Of a stretch of 64,000 nucleotides of DNA, positions 17,100 through 26,180 are shown one piece after another. Source of the DNA: JABJOR01 sp965603075 (GTDB taxonomy: Bacteria; Pseudomonadota; Alphaproteobacteria; Rhodospirillales; Casp-alpha2); NCBI GenBank assembly GCA_965603075.1, contig CBFDBO010000012.1, positions 13,867-77,866 of the forward strand, in the 5' to 3' direction. The first letter of the stretch is position 1. Each line of letters begins with the position of its first letter. Below the pieces are notes generated by a model, which searched no databases, was not told the DNA's origin, and saw only the letters and a list, made by a program, of their open reading frames with translations. Made by a program: the position numbers and the translations under genes.

Positions 17100-19118
17100 T
17101 TAGTTTCCTGATTTTATTGAGAATAGGTCCCTGATTTCGTATCGTTGATTTTGATAAACTATACTGAAGTTATCCGCACCTTGTGGGACAGGGCTCATTT
17201 TATCTAATACCAAATAGTCGATCTGATAATCATCTCTTAAGCTGCTGAGGTCATCTATGGTCATCTTTTCAAAATGTTGGGCAGCGATTGTATTAAGTCT
17301 ATTACTCCAGTTTGCGCCCGGCGGGTTCTTTGCCTGATATTCTGATATGGAGAATGGAACGACTCCAAAAAGGCTTAATCGATGCAATCCTTCATTATAA
17401 GTTTGTTGATCTAGATTATAAAATATTGAGGTAAATCCCCATTCACGGATTGTGCCGAAAGCGCTCCGGCGAGAGTATTGACGCCAAGCGCTCTCACCTT
17501 TTGGTGAGGTTAAAAATAATGCGTCAATTTTGGTGTTTTCCCGTGCCCAATATTGAGTTTCTAGGTAGTACCTTGCGTTTTCTGCATGTCGCGATATCCA
17601 TTTATCATTGTGAATAGCACGGGACTGCCAAAGTGTAAAAAAAGCTACGATGACTATGGTAAAGCTATAGGTAAGTGCCCATTTTTTACTTCCAAAGTGA
17701 TAAATCAAGCGGCTAATAATAGCCATAAGCACTGCAGTTGTTATCCACTCATATGGACCGAAATTGGATAGCGAGCGTCCACCAAATAGGAGAGTGTCAG
17801 TAATCTTTTTAAATTGAGATGTGTAGGATAAAATCAAAAGAAGTACGAGACTCACGCCAAAGCAAATATGTAAAACCCGACAATTGTTAGGCGATAGATG
17901 TAGAGGCCCAAGTCTTTTTGCGAATGTGTCTCCCCAAGCAAGAAGTAACCAAGGGAGAAGTGCGGCTCCTGGTTCGGCTAGCAATAGGGCAAAAATAGAA
18001 AACATTGATAAAGCGGCAGGTAAAAAGCCTTCCATTGCTCTATTCCACAAGTATACAGTTGCATAAATTAACCCTATAGAGGTGGCTAAATGACTCACGC
18101 GTGGTAACTGAAGCCGGATCAAAAAATAGTTTTGTGAATATTCAGAAAATACTAAACCTGCAGCAACAGCAATTAGGCATGCGGCAATTCCACCCATTAC
18201 CTTTTTGTCCGCATCTTCAATACTAATGAAACGGAATGCTAGGGGGGCCGTTATTAAGATTATCAGTAATGGCAGGGTCGTATGATTGGCTATCCGATTG
18301 AATATACCCATGCTTACAGGGTAAGCGTGAAAAGAGAAAAGTCGAATTAAGTGACCCCACTCTCTTGCAGGTATTGAACCATTATTAATAGCGGGAGTGT
18401 AAAGTACAAACCATAATAAAGGCGCTAACAACAAAATACAAAAAATGATTGAAATCAAGGTATTTTTGCCAATTATTTTTGGCGCACCAAGAAGCATCCC
18501 TGCGCAAAAAATCATCCCTGATAACCCTAATGATGCATGTGCGTAAACGGATAAGGCGATGAAAATTGCAGCTTGATTATAGCGGCCTTGAAGTGCGGAT
18601 GCGATGGCGTGAAAAGACAGTCCAATACTGAGCCCCCAACCCATGGGAGCAGCGAGCAATGCTTGATAGCCCCATCCAAGGTTTGCCAAATTGCGTCCTG
18701 CTGAATGGCTTCCAATTATGATGATCAAGGCGAGAAGTGCGGGCTCCATTTTGTCACGGGCAATTATTTTTGAAAGGCGAAAAATTCCGAACGCAAAAAT
18801 AATCGTATGGATGGTAAGAACCAAATAACTTGTGGTTATAGTCTGAATATCAAATAATCGTGCCAATGCTAGATAAAATTGCATAACGATGGAGTTTTTT
18901 TGATCTTCTATACCACTAGGCCAGTCGCGAATGAAATTTTCAGGATATAGTGTATGGGCAATAAAATCTTCTGGTCCCCACCCGACCAAGACTGTCCGCA
19001 ACATGGATAGTTCAAGATTGTAAAAAACTGATACAGCGACTACCACGAGGATCAAGATATAATAGATAATTGGAGAAAAATGGGATTTGTTAGGCGAGGC
19101 AGTATTAATAATTTCCAT
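17100..19118 (-). CDS. large polytopic membrane protein, possible GT-C enzyme or glycan polymerase
   Basis: 672 residues with about 12-14 transmembrane helices and a C-terminal soluble region of about 150 residues. The first extracytoplasmic loop carries GWGPEDFIAHTLYPENFIRDWP, with acidic residues in the position of GT-C catalytic loops. It is not a family I recognise with certainty. The C-terminal part (QYWARENTKIDALFLTSP) resembles periplasmic tails of GT-C-like proteins. It is transcribed away from the plus-strand operon ending at 17028, and follows two radical SAM genes on the same strand with a 48-bp gap, so it probably belongs to that operon. Confidence 0.55.
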   Translation of the reverse strand: MEIINTASPNKSHFSPIIYYILILVVVAVSVFYNLELSMLRTVLVGWGPEDFIAHTLYPENFIRDWPSGIEDQKNSIVMQFYLALARLFDIQTITTSYLVLTIHTIIFAFGIFRLSKIIARDKMEPALLALIIIIGSHSAGRNLANLGWGYQALLAAPMGWGLSIGLSFHAIASALQGRYNQAAIFIALSVYAHASLGLSGMIFCAGMLLGAPKIIGKNTLISIIFCILLLAPLLWFVLYTPAINNGSIPAREWGHLIRLFSFHAYPVSMGIFNRIANHTTLPLLIILITAPLAFRFISIEDADKKVMGGIAACLIAVAAGLVFSEYSQNYFLIRLQLPRVSHLATSIGLIYATVYLWNRAMEGFLPAALSMFSIFALLLAEPGAALLPWLLLAWGDTFAKRLGPLHLSPNNCRVLHICFGVSLVLLLILSYTSQFKKITDTLLFGGRSLSNFGPYEWITTAVLMAIISRLIYHFGSKKWALTYSFTIVIVAFFTLWQSRAIHNDKWISRHAENARYYLETQYWARENTKIDALFLTSPKGESAWRQYSRRSAFGTIREWGFTSIFYNLDQQTYNEGLHRLSLFGVVPFSISEYQAKNPPGANWSNRLNTIAAQHFEKMTIDDLSSLRDDYQIDYLVLDKMSPVPQGADNFSIVYQNQRYEIRDLFSIKSGN

Positions 19119-19166
19119 GTCTACACTAAAGATGCACTATGTAATTTGTGTTATGAATTACTGATC

Positions 19167-20594
19167 TTAAAGGTAACTGGATAACATATCAACACCTGCC
19201 CTGCTGTAACGCCAGAACTGGTTAACAGAGCCAACAGAACGGATGGCGCGTATAAGCTGTTTCGGGCGGAAATAAAATTCAAGCATTGCTCGGTGACTCA
19301 AACGTGAAATCTCATCATCACCCATTTCTGTCCATGGGCGGCCTATAAATTCGCTGATTGGTTTGGGCTCGGAAATATAATCTTCCCAGAAGTCGCGGTC
19401 TGTATTTGGAAGGTAGAAGTCCTTATAAAGTTGAGTTTTTGGAAATGGTGTTAGGCCATTAAAAATTGCGAAGTCCAGAGGAAGGCTTTTTGCAAAATCA
19501 ACAGTTTCACGATAGGTCTCATACGTTTCACCTGGACTGCCTACCAGGAAGTAACCAAATGCTGAAATACCGGCTTTATCTGTTCGTTGGACAACGCGTC
19601 GAATTTGCTCGATGTCAGCTTTCTTCCGCAATGTTTCAAGGATTTTAGGATTCCCAGATTCGATTCCATAGAAGATTCGATAACACCCAGCTTCTTTTAA
19701 GGCATCTAACATATCGAGGTTACGATCAATGGCATCTACCCGAGAACGAACATCCCAGATCATTTTTTTATGTAATCCTCGATTAATTATTTCTTCGCAA
19801 ATATCAAATACGCGTTGTTTGCCGATAGTGAATGACGAATCAAACATATCAATTTCACGGATTCCATATTTTTCATAACATTCCTCAAATTCATCGACTA
19901 CGTTTTTAGCACTGCGATAGCGCCATTTGGTTTGAGCTGCTTCACAAAAAATACAAGGGTATGGACAGCCACGACTTGAGTTGAAAACCGTATAATTTTT
20001 GCGTGTACTGATGAAGTTGAAATACTTTTCGTTGGGCACTAGGTTGCGGGCAGGAAACGGTGTCGTATCTAAATTCATATTGGATGGAGCCGCACCTTCA
20101 TAAACTATTTTCTCTCCATTTCGCCAAACGACACCTTTTACACCGGTAAAATCTTTTCCGGACTTCCACTTTTCTACAAACTCCGGTAAGACCATTTCAG
20201 CTTCACCAACACACATGTAATCTACATTTGAAATATGTTCTAGGGTCTGGGTGGGGAAGATAGAGGCATGAACACCGCCAATAAGAAATTGAGTATTAGG
20301 TAAGAATGATTTTATGTAATCAACAAAATTGACTGCGTTATGAAAATGAGAAGTAAATACCGACAAGCCGATAAGGTCTGGTTTGAAAGCTTTTAATTTT
20401 TCCTCCATGTCGTAGTTGGATAACTCCATAGCTACAAGGTCGAGGTACAAAAGTTCAACGTCCTGTTCTTGTAAAACCCCGGCTACATATAAGAGCTGGA
20501 TGTTCGGCATATGGCCAAAATGTTTCATAACGGTCTTGTTGCCGGGCTCATTTACAATACGCTGCACGTCATAATGGATAAGAGCTACGCGCAT
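19167..20594 (-). CDS. B12-binding radical SAM enzyme (copy 1)
   Basis: 475 residues. An N-terminal Rossmann-like cobalamin-binding-type domain (about 1-150; GVHASIFPTQ) precedes a radical SAM domain with the cluster motif CPYPCIFC (Cys210, 214, 217). IFYGIESGN, near the middle of the TIM barrel, is typical of the BchE/HpnR-like class. Such enzymes use a [4Fe-4S] cluster and SAM, often with cobalamin, to methylate unactivated carbons or rearrange substrates. The classic DxHxxG motif is not evident, so cobalamin may bind base-off, as in BchE-type proteins. It is adjacent to copy 2 (31-bp gap). The substrate is unknown; a lipid or sugar of the surrounding glycan pathway is inferred. Confidence 0.8.
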   Translation of the reverse strand: MRVALIHYDVQRIVNEPGNKTVMKHFGHMPNIQLLYVAGVLQEQDVELLYLDLVAMELSNYDMEEKLKAFKPDLIGLSVFTSHFHNAVNFVDYIKSFLPNTQFLIGGVHASIFPTQTLEHISNVDYMCVGEAEMVLPEFVEKWKSGKDFTGVKGVVWRNGEKIVYEGAAPSNMNLDTTPFPARNLVPNEKYFNFISTRKNYTVFNSSRGCPYPCIFCEAAQTKWRYRSAKNVVDEFEECYEKYGIREIDMFDSSFTIGKQRVFDICEEIINRGLHKKMIWDVRSRVDAIDRNLDMLDALKEAGCYRIFYGIESGNPKILETLRKKADIEQIRRVVQRTDKAGISAFGYFLVGSPGETYETYRETVDFAKSLPLDFAIFNGLTPFPKTQLYKDFYLPNTDRDFWEDYISEPKPISEFIGRPWTEMGDDEISRLSHRAMLEFYFRPKQLIRAIRSVGSVNQFWRYSRAGVDMLSSYL

Positions 20595-20625
20595 ATTAGT
20601 CGTCCAATCAAAGATCAGTAAGAAT

Positions 20626-22098
20626 TCAGTTAGATGAAATTAACGTACGGTTTGCAAAGCCTTTGCGTATAAGACCTTCAACGCTCTTGAAACCTTGAGC
20701 CAAACGTCGGATATCCTGGATGGACCGAATTCCACATATTTGTTTCATAATAAATTTTGGGCGTCCGTAAAATCGTTTGAATGCATAGTTATATAGCTCA
20801 ATATGACGTTCGCGGCCAATGTTGGGGTTTGTATAAATCGGGCGACTATGATCAAGCCAAGCTACATAATCTTCCCACTTTAAGTCTTCTTTGACACCAC
20901 CATCAGCGGCAGCATCAATATATAACTGTGTAGCAGGAAATGGTACTGGTATAAAGAACACCGCTACATCCAAGTTTAGTTCAACCGTGTATTCTATAGT
21001 TTCAATGATATCTTTTTCAGTCTCCCCAGGATAACCGAGGATAAGAGAGCCTACTGTGCGAACGCCAAGTTTTTGTAAGTTGGAAATAGTATCGTGAGCC
21101 TGCTTTGGAACGATCTTCTTTTTCATGCGGACAAGAGTTTCTATGCTCCCTGATTCGAGGCCAAAACTCATTGCCCAGAGGCCCGCTTTTTTCATAAGCG
21201 GAAGCAAATCAGGTGGGAGATTAACCCGCCCCATACAGTACCATTTAAGGTTTAGTTTTTCTTCTATCATTCTGTTACATAATTGACGTATATACTTAGC
21301 ATTTACTGTAAAATTGCTACCTTCAAAAATGATGCCTTTAACATCATATTCGCTCTTAAGAAATTTCAAATCGCTAATAACATTTTCTACACTTCTGTAG
21401 CGAACTTTTCTGCCATGGGTGGTTGTGTCACAAAATGTACAGGCAAATGGGCAGCCGCGTTGCGCCATATAATTGAATGTTGGTAGAACGCGTCGTAATG
21501 ATGGTGCAGGAATGTACTTTTTCATATCGAAACGGTGATAGGGAAATAATGGTAGTTCATCCAGGTCCACCCAGGTAGAAATGGCAATACTTTTGATTGG
21601 CTTGCTATTTTTTCGATAATAAAGATTCGGTACTTCGGCTAATTCACTGCCGTCCCTTAGAGCCTTAAGAAGGGCGAGCATAGGTTCTTCACCCTCGTGG
21701 GTAATAACAAAATCAATATCTTCGCACTCTTCCATCGTCTCCGTCGGCAATACAGTTGGATGTGACCCGCCTATAACGACCTTGGCGTTTGGTAAAATAC
21801 TTTTAATCAGTTTTGCAGTTTGAAATGCAAAAACAATATTGGTTGTGAATGCTGAAATTCCAACGACCGTATAAGCCCCGGATAAGAGAAAGCTTGATAA
21901 TTCTTCTTTCCCCATATTCTCAATATCGGGCTCCAGTACATCGACATAAAATCCATTTTTTTCAAGAAAAGCTGAAATAAAGCCGATTCCTTGGGGGAAT
22001 GTGTCACCAGCACCTTTGGCATACTGTCCCCATCGGTCTTTATAAGTCATAAGTGGGGTAGTCAGGAGTGTTTTTTGTATGTTCAAAATCAGTCTCAC
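20626..22098 (-). CDS. B12-binding radical SAM enzyme (copy 2)
   Basis: 490 residues with the same two-domain plan: a cobalamin-binding-like domain (about 1-160, with VVIGGSHPTVLP) and a radical SAM domain with CPFACTFC (Cys216, 220, 223) and SFGLESGS. The start is GTG at 22098, giving MRLILNIQ; an internal ATG lies at 22050. The two radical SAM proteins share the order of motifs but are clearly diverged, so they probably act on different substrates or positions. It heads the minus-strand three-gene operon (20626, 19167, 17100). Its upstream region is the very A/T-rich gap 22099-22443, shared with the divergent GT2 gene. Confidence 0.8.
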   Translation of the reverse strand: MRLILNIQKTLLTTPLMTYKDRWGQYAKGAGDTFPQGIGFISAFLEKNGFYVDVLEPDIENMGKEELSSFLLSGAYTVVGISAFTTNIVFAFQTAKLIKSILPNAKVVIGGSHPTVLPTETMEECEDIDFVITHEGEEPMLALLKALRDGSELAEVPNLYYRKNSKPIKSIAISTWVDLDELPLFPYHRFDMKKYIPAPSLRRVLPTFNYMAQRGCPFACTFCDTTTHGRKVRYRSVENVISDLKFLKSEYDVKGIIFEGSNFTVNAKYIRQLCNRMIEEKLNLKWYCMGRVNLPPDLLPLMKKAGLWAMSFGLESGSIETLVRMKKKIVPKQAHDTISNLQKLGVRTVGSLILGYPGETEKDIIETIEYTVELNLDVAVFFIPVPFPATQLYIDAAADGGVKEDLKWEDYVAWLDHSRPIYTNPNIGRERHIELYNYAFKRFYGRPKFIMKQICGIRSIQDIRRLAQGFKSVEGLIRKGFANRTLISSN

Positions 22099-22443
22099 AA
22101 ATATGCTAGAAATAGAAGGGCTACATTGTTTACTAGAGTGCCATGTTATAAATGCTCGTTTTTCCTATATAACTCAATGGTGTATTGATTTATATACCTA
22201 TAAATAATCTTTGTACATTAGAATCATAATGATTAGTATTTAATGATCTAGTTAATAATTGCAATAGAATATATTATCTATAAGTTTTCTATTGATTAAT
22301 GCGTTAGGTAGAATAAATTTCCATTACTGGTAAATTAAGCTACTGTTAAATCCATTTATCCTTTATATGAGTATTTGACAGGTCTAATTTGAGTTGATCT
22401 AGCATATTATAGTATTAAAAACTTTCCTAATTGAGTTAATGTG
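22099..22443. promoter_or_regulatory. A/T-rich divergent intergenic region
   Basis: 345 bp between the divergent radical SAM operon and the plus-strand GT2 operon. The composition is extremely A/T-rich, with many TATA-like hexamers, so both promoters probably lie here, but no unique -35/-10 pair can be chosen. I see no coding frame, hairpin or repeat. Confidence 0.5.
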
Positions 22444-23532
22444 ATGAGTGATGAAGCGAACTCTCCCATAGGTATTTCTGTCCTAATTGCATCCTATAAC
22501 GAGGCAGCAGTATTAGAAAAAAATGTTGCTCAGGTTATTTCGACGTTACAGTCTCGCCCAGATATTACATGGGAAGTAATTCTGGTTAATGATGGCAGTA
22601 ATGATGAAACCGGAGATATCATCAATCGGATATCGGGTAAAAATTCTCAAATTCTTGCATGTCATCATGAAAGAAATCTTGGTCAAGGTAGGGCATTCAG
22701 AACGGCATTTGCTAAAGCGCGGGGAGACTTTGTTGTCACCTTAGATGCTGATTTAAGTTATCGAGCAGAATACATCTGGCATTTGATAGATGAGCTAGAA
22801 GATACGGGAGCTGATATTGTTATAGCATCACCGTATTTACGTAGCGGAGAAGTAAGAAATGTCCCTTTTCATAGACGGTTTTTTAGCCGATGGGGTAATC
22901 GTTACTTGTCTTGGATGGCCGCAGATAAAATAACGGCTGTAACAAGTGCTGTACGTGCCTATCGGCGAGAAGTACTAGATGAATTATTTCTCACGGCAGA
23001 TGGGATGGAACTCCAGCTTGAAATTATGATGAAAGCGTCGATCTGCGGATTTTCTGTCGCCGAGATACCTGCAGCATTGGTTTGGGCTGTTGAAAAAGGG
23101 CAAGCCAATAAATCAGCACCTCATTCCCGTCGTTCAAAAATGCGATTGGTGAGAACAATTGGGGCATATCTAAAAATGGGTTGGCTGTTTAGACCCGGTG
23201 GTGCTCTGATGGCCTGTTCACTGCTTTTTATCCTGCCAGCGTGCCATATATGGGCATGGTTACTTTGGCATGTGGCCTCTGGGATTGTGGACCGGGTTGG
23301 TGATGGAGAATCTTTTAACTGGGCGTTGTCGCACTCTTTGTCCTTAGTGTTTGATACCTATACATATAGCGTTGCATTTGGTGGAGGTTTGCTCGTTTTA
23401 GGACTGCAAATTTTATTCTTTTCCTTGGTTACTTACCAAAATCAATATTATTTTGAACAAAATTTTTTGCTAGGGCAACATCTAAACCGTACCCTCACGC
23501 GTCAAGAAAAGAGCTATTATCACGGAAAGTAA
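22444..23532 (+). CDS. GT2 glycosyltransferase with C-terminal membrane helices
   Basis: 362 residues from the ATG at 22444 (a GTG lies just before it at 22441). The GT-A domain reads VLIASYNEAAVLEKN, ILVNDGSNDET, NLGQGRAF and LDADLSY, which are the nucleotide-sugar and metal-binding motifs. Two C-terminal hydrophobic helices (about 260-290 and 315-340) anchor it. This resembles polyprenyl-phosphate or lipid-acceptor glycosyltransferases of the DPM1/ArnC group. It begins a six-gene plus-strand operon (to 28135). The following gene starts 3 bp after its stop, so translation is likely coupled. Confidence 0.8.
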   Translation: MSDEANSPIGISVLIASYNEAAVLEKNVAQVISTLQSRPDITWEVILVNDGSNDETGDIINRISGKNSQILACHHERNLGQGRAFRTAFAKARGDFVVTLDADLSYRAEYIWHLIDELEDTGADIVIASPYLRSGEVRNVPFHRRFFSRWGNRYLSWMAADKITAVTSAVRAYRREVLDELFLTADGMELQLEIMMKASICGFSVAEIPAALVWAVEKGQANKSAPHSRRSKMRLVRTIGAYLKMGWLFRPGGALMACSLLFILPACHIWAWLLWHVASGIVDRVGDGESFNWALSHSLSLVFDTYTYSVAFGGGLLVLGLQILFFSLVTYQNQYYFEQNFLLGQHLNRTLTRQEKSYYHGK

Positions 23533-23535
23533 GCT

Positions 23536-24777
23536 ATGGAAAACACGGGTAAGCTAGTTTATGTTGCATTGGATATCCCGATAGATGACTGGTTAAGTGC
23601 AACTTTAAACAGATTTCATTTTCAACGAATTAAGTTGGTTGATGCACCTCAAGCAGGTTCTATTCCGGTTGAGTATCAAGCCATTATTGAGGTTCTTGGG
23701 TATGATTTTCTGAGTGAGTTTTCAAGGTACTTTAAAGCTTATATTGAATCTAATGCCAATCCCCCTCGGAGCTTAAAATCTTCGTCTCCTAGGGCACCGG
23801 TGGCAGATGGACTGGCTGATGAGTTTGAATCGGCATTAATTTCAATGATTGGGGTTGAGCCTGTAGAAGATCCCACAGGATTTACAATAGTCATGAGCCA
23901 TGATGTCGATGTCGTAGGATGGGCCTGGTTGGCGACATTAAAAAGTGCTTGCGTATTTGCCTATAATGCTCTGAGGACGAGGAAAGTTCCTGATACTTCA
24001 CGATTTTTCAAAAATCTAGCGAAGCAATTTTTTGGGGGTCAAACAAATGCTTATTTTGGTTTTGATAAGATTATAGATGCTGCCAAAGAGCTAAATTTTA
24101 GGCCTACTGTTTTCTTTTATGCATGGTTGGAGGATGACAACCAACTTTCGTATGTTCAAAGAAAGATGCAGTTAAACCCAAATTACAAATTAGCAGAACC
24201 TATAATTGACAGAGCTTTAAAATTATTGACTGGTCATGATACCGAAATTGGCCTTCACGGAAGTTATCTTTCTGCGTGGAAAACAGGTTTACTTTCGAGA
24301 GAGGCAGAAAAAGTTCAGGCGGCGTCAAATATGCCATGTACTGTCGCGCGTCAGCATTTTCTGAACTTATCTGGAGCTGAAACTATGGCGGGTCTCTTAG
24401 CTGCCGGAGTGAACATTGAATCTTCCTGCGGTTACGTGTACGACAATGGATATCTATGTGGCACCGCACGCCCATTCGTGTCGTATGTTGATCCCGGAAC
24501 CGGAAAACAAATGGTGAGTGTGCCAATGGTGTTTATGGATGCTGTCCCGCTGTATTTTCGTCCTATGGGCGTCGCGGCAGTAAAAAATGAAATTATGGAA
24601 ATACTAAATCAAGTTGAAAGAAGCCATGGAACTGTTTCTTTTAATTTCCATCAAAGATTTCACGCTTGTATACCCGAATATCATGATATTTATATCTGGA
24701 TTGTTGAGGAGACTCGTAGACGCGGTGGATGTGTTAAACCGCTGGGTGAAATTTTAACATCGTATGAAGGGGGGTGA
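23536..24777 (+). CDS. polysaccharide deacetylase-fold protein
   Basis: 413 residues. A polysaccharide deacetylase-like barrel is indicated by MSHDVDVVGW (near 119-128, metal Asp), GHDTEIGLHGSYLS with His near 240, and FNFHQRF near 375 in the place of the C-terminal His motif. About 115 residues at the N-terminus precede the barrel and look like an acceptor- or partner-binding region. It probably hydrolyses an acyl or acetyl group, or has another hydrolase role in glycan assembly. The stop overlaps the next start by four bases (GTGA), so expression is coupled. This divergent type occurs repeatedly in O-antigen-like loci. Confidence 0.65.
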   Translation: MENTGKLVYVALDIPIDDWLSATLNRFHFQRIKLVDAPQAGSIPVEYQAIIEVLGYDFLSEFSRYFKAYIESNANPPRSLKSSSPRAPVADGLADEFESALISMIGVEPVEDPTGFTIVMSHDVDVVGWAWLATLKSACVFAYNALRTRKVPDTSRFFKNLAKQFFGGQTNAYFGFDKIIDAAKELNFRPTVFFYAWLEDDNQLSYVQRKMQLNPNYKLAEPIIDRALKLLTGHDTEIGLHGSYLSAWKTGLLSREAEKVQAASNMPCTVARQHFLNLSGAETMAGLLAAGVNIESSCGYVYDNGYLCGTARPFVSYVDPGTGKQMVSVPMVFMDAVPLYFRPMGVAAVKNEIMEILNQVERSHGTVSFNFHQRFHACIPEYHDIYIWIVEETRRRGGCVKPLGEILTSYEGG

Positions 24778-25520
24778 GTGACGTGGAGACAAAACATACA
24801 TATGATGAACATCAATCCGTCGCCCTGAAAAACGTATTGATATTGGAAGATGCTGGGCTTTCTTTTAAAAAAAAACAAGTTCTTGATGTTGGTTGTGGTA
24901 CAGGAGCGTACAGTCGAGCAATGGTAGAGCGTGGCGCGTACTTGGTTGTCGGCATTGATTCTGAAGAACAAAATATTGATTCTGCTATGAAAAAGGACAG
25001 TGGAAAGCGCATTATTTTTCTAAATGATGATATCTTGAGTTGGCAATCCCGAACCAGTTTTGATACTATTTTTATCCGCGGCACAGCCTACTATCTGACG
25101 GCTCCAATCCATATTACGTTAAAACAACTTATTCGATTTATGAAACCTGGAGCGGATTTTTATATCACGTTTTTAACAGATTCAATTGGCGGTAAAATCT
25201 TGAATTTACTAAAATTTTTCTTAAAAAGTCTGCCCTTGTTTACTCGGCCTCCGATAAAATTTACCTTGGCAATGCTTGTGTTTGGAATGTCATTTCTTCT
25301 AGATAAAAATTCAATGAAGTGGAGTACGGTTCTTGGGAAAATGAATTCAATTTTTTTCCCGGTCGAATTTCTCATTTCCCAAACTGATGCGTTGCTTACA
25401 ATTGAGCAAGCTGGGCTTGTTGTGGTGAATACATTTGGAAGGGTAAGCCAAATACCTTGGATGAGTGGAGAATTTGCTGTGTGGGCTAAATTGCCCAATG
25501 AGGATACATTGAGTAAATGA
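24774..25520 (+). CDS. class I SAM-dependent methyltransferase
   Basis: 248 residues. The SAM-binding motif I VLDVGCGTGAYS is near 41-52, with GIDSEEQN as motif II. A hydrophobic stretch about 150-180 may be a membrane-contact helix. It starts with GTG at 24774, overlapping the deacetylase stop. It probably methylates a sugar or lipid intermediate; O-methylation is most common in such clusters, but the acceptor is unknown. It overlaps the next methyltransferase gene by four bases (ATGA). The two methyltransferases differ greatly in sequence, which suggests two separate acceptors. Confidence 0.8.
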   Translation: MSDVETKHTYDEHQSVALKNVLILEDAGLSFKKKQVLDVGCGTGAYSRAMVERGAYLVVGIDSEEQNIDSAMKKDSGKRIIFLNDDILSWQSRTSFDTIFIRGTAYYLTAPIHITLKQLIRFMKPGADFYITFLTDSIGGKILNLLKFFLKSLPLFTRPPIKFTLAMLVFGMSFLLDKNSMKWSTVLGKMNSIFFPVEFLISQTDALLTIEQAGLVVVNTFGRVSQIPWMSGEFAVWAKLPNEDTLSK

Positions 25521-26179
25521 ATTTAAAACAGGATGAACGAAATACATCAAATTGGGTTGAAGGATATGATCTGGTTTCAAAACAGGGGTTGATACACCGC
25601 TTACGAACATCATTTCAGACTCGAGTGTTTGACGATTTCGTAACGGATAAGAATAGCCGATTATTAGATGTCGGTTGCGGAAATGGCAGCTTTATGAAGT
25701 TACTCATGGGAGTTGGGTATAAAAATGTATTTGGTGTAGAGCCCGATGAACGGCTATTTAAAGGAAACACACCGAGCAATGTACGACTTGGGTTAGCGAC
25801 AGATCTCCCTTTTGACGATGCGAGTTTTGACGTTGTGTATTTTTTCAACGTCCTTCACCACCTTGAAAATCTGGATGAATATTCAAAGGCTATTGATGAG
25901 ACAAACCGTGTATTAAAACCTGGAGGTCGAATGATATTGGTCGAGCCAGCGCGGGAGTGGATCTATACGGTCAAAAGAACTACTTGTCAGCAATTAGGTT
26001 CAATCTCCATATTGGCACAGATTATCTATGGAATGATGATGGAGGAGAAAGATCTGATGACGTTTTTTTTCCATCACCACGGTATAATAAAGGATGACTT
26101 TTTGAGGCGCGGCTACCAACCGTTGAGAGATAAGAAGTTTATTCACCAATGGACTTTTGTTGCAGAGAAACCAAATTAA
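25517..26179 (+). CDS. class I SAM-dependent methyltransferase
   Basis: 220 residues of the Methyltransf_11/25 type. Motif I LLDVGCGNGSF is near 50-60, acidic motif II FGVEPDE follows, DVVYFFNVLHHLEN is motif IV/post-II, and RVLKPGGRMILVEP is the C-terminal conserved strand. It is short for its family, with no extra domain. The acceptor is unknown; in the operon context a glycan or lipid intermediate is likely. It starts with ATGA overlapping the preceding methyltransferase and ends one base before the next gene, so it belongs to the tightly packed operon. Confidence 0.8.
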   Translation: MNLKQDERNTSNWVEGYDLVSKQGLIHRLRTSFQTRVFDDFVTDKNSRLLDVGCGNGSFMKLLMGVGYKNVFGVEPDERLFKGNTPSNVRLGLATDLPFDDASFDVVYFFNVLHHLENLDEYSKAIDETNRVLKPGGRMILVEPAREWIYTVKRTTCQQLGSISILAQIIYGMMMEEKDLMTFFFHHHGIIKDDFLRRGYQPLRDKKFIHQWTFVAEKPN

Positions 26180-26180
26180 T

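Noticed and set aside
24690..25084. minus-strand frames opposite the first methyltransferase
   Set aside because: Opposite a clear SAM-binding motif on the plus strand; shadows.
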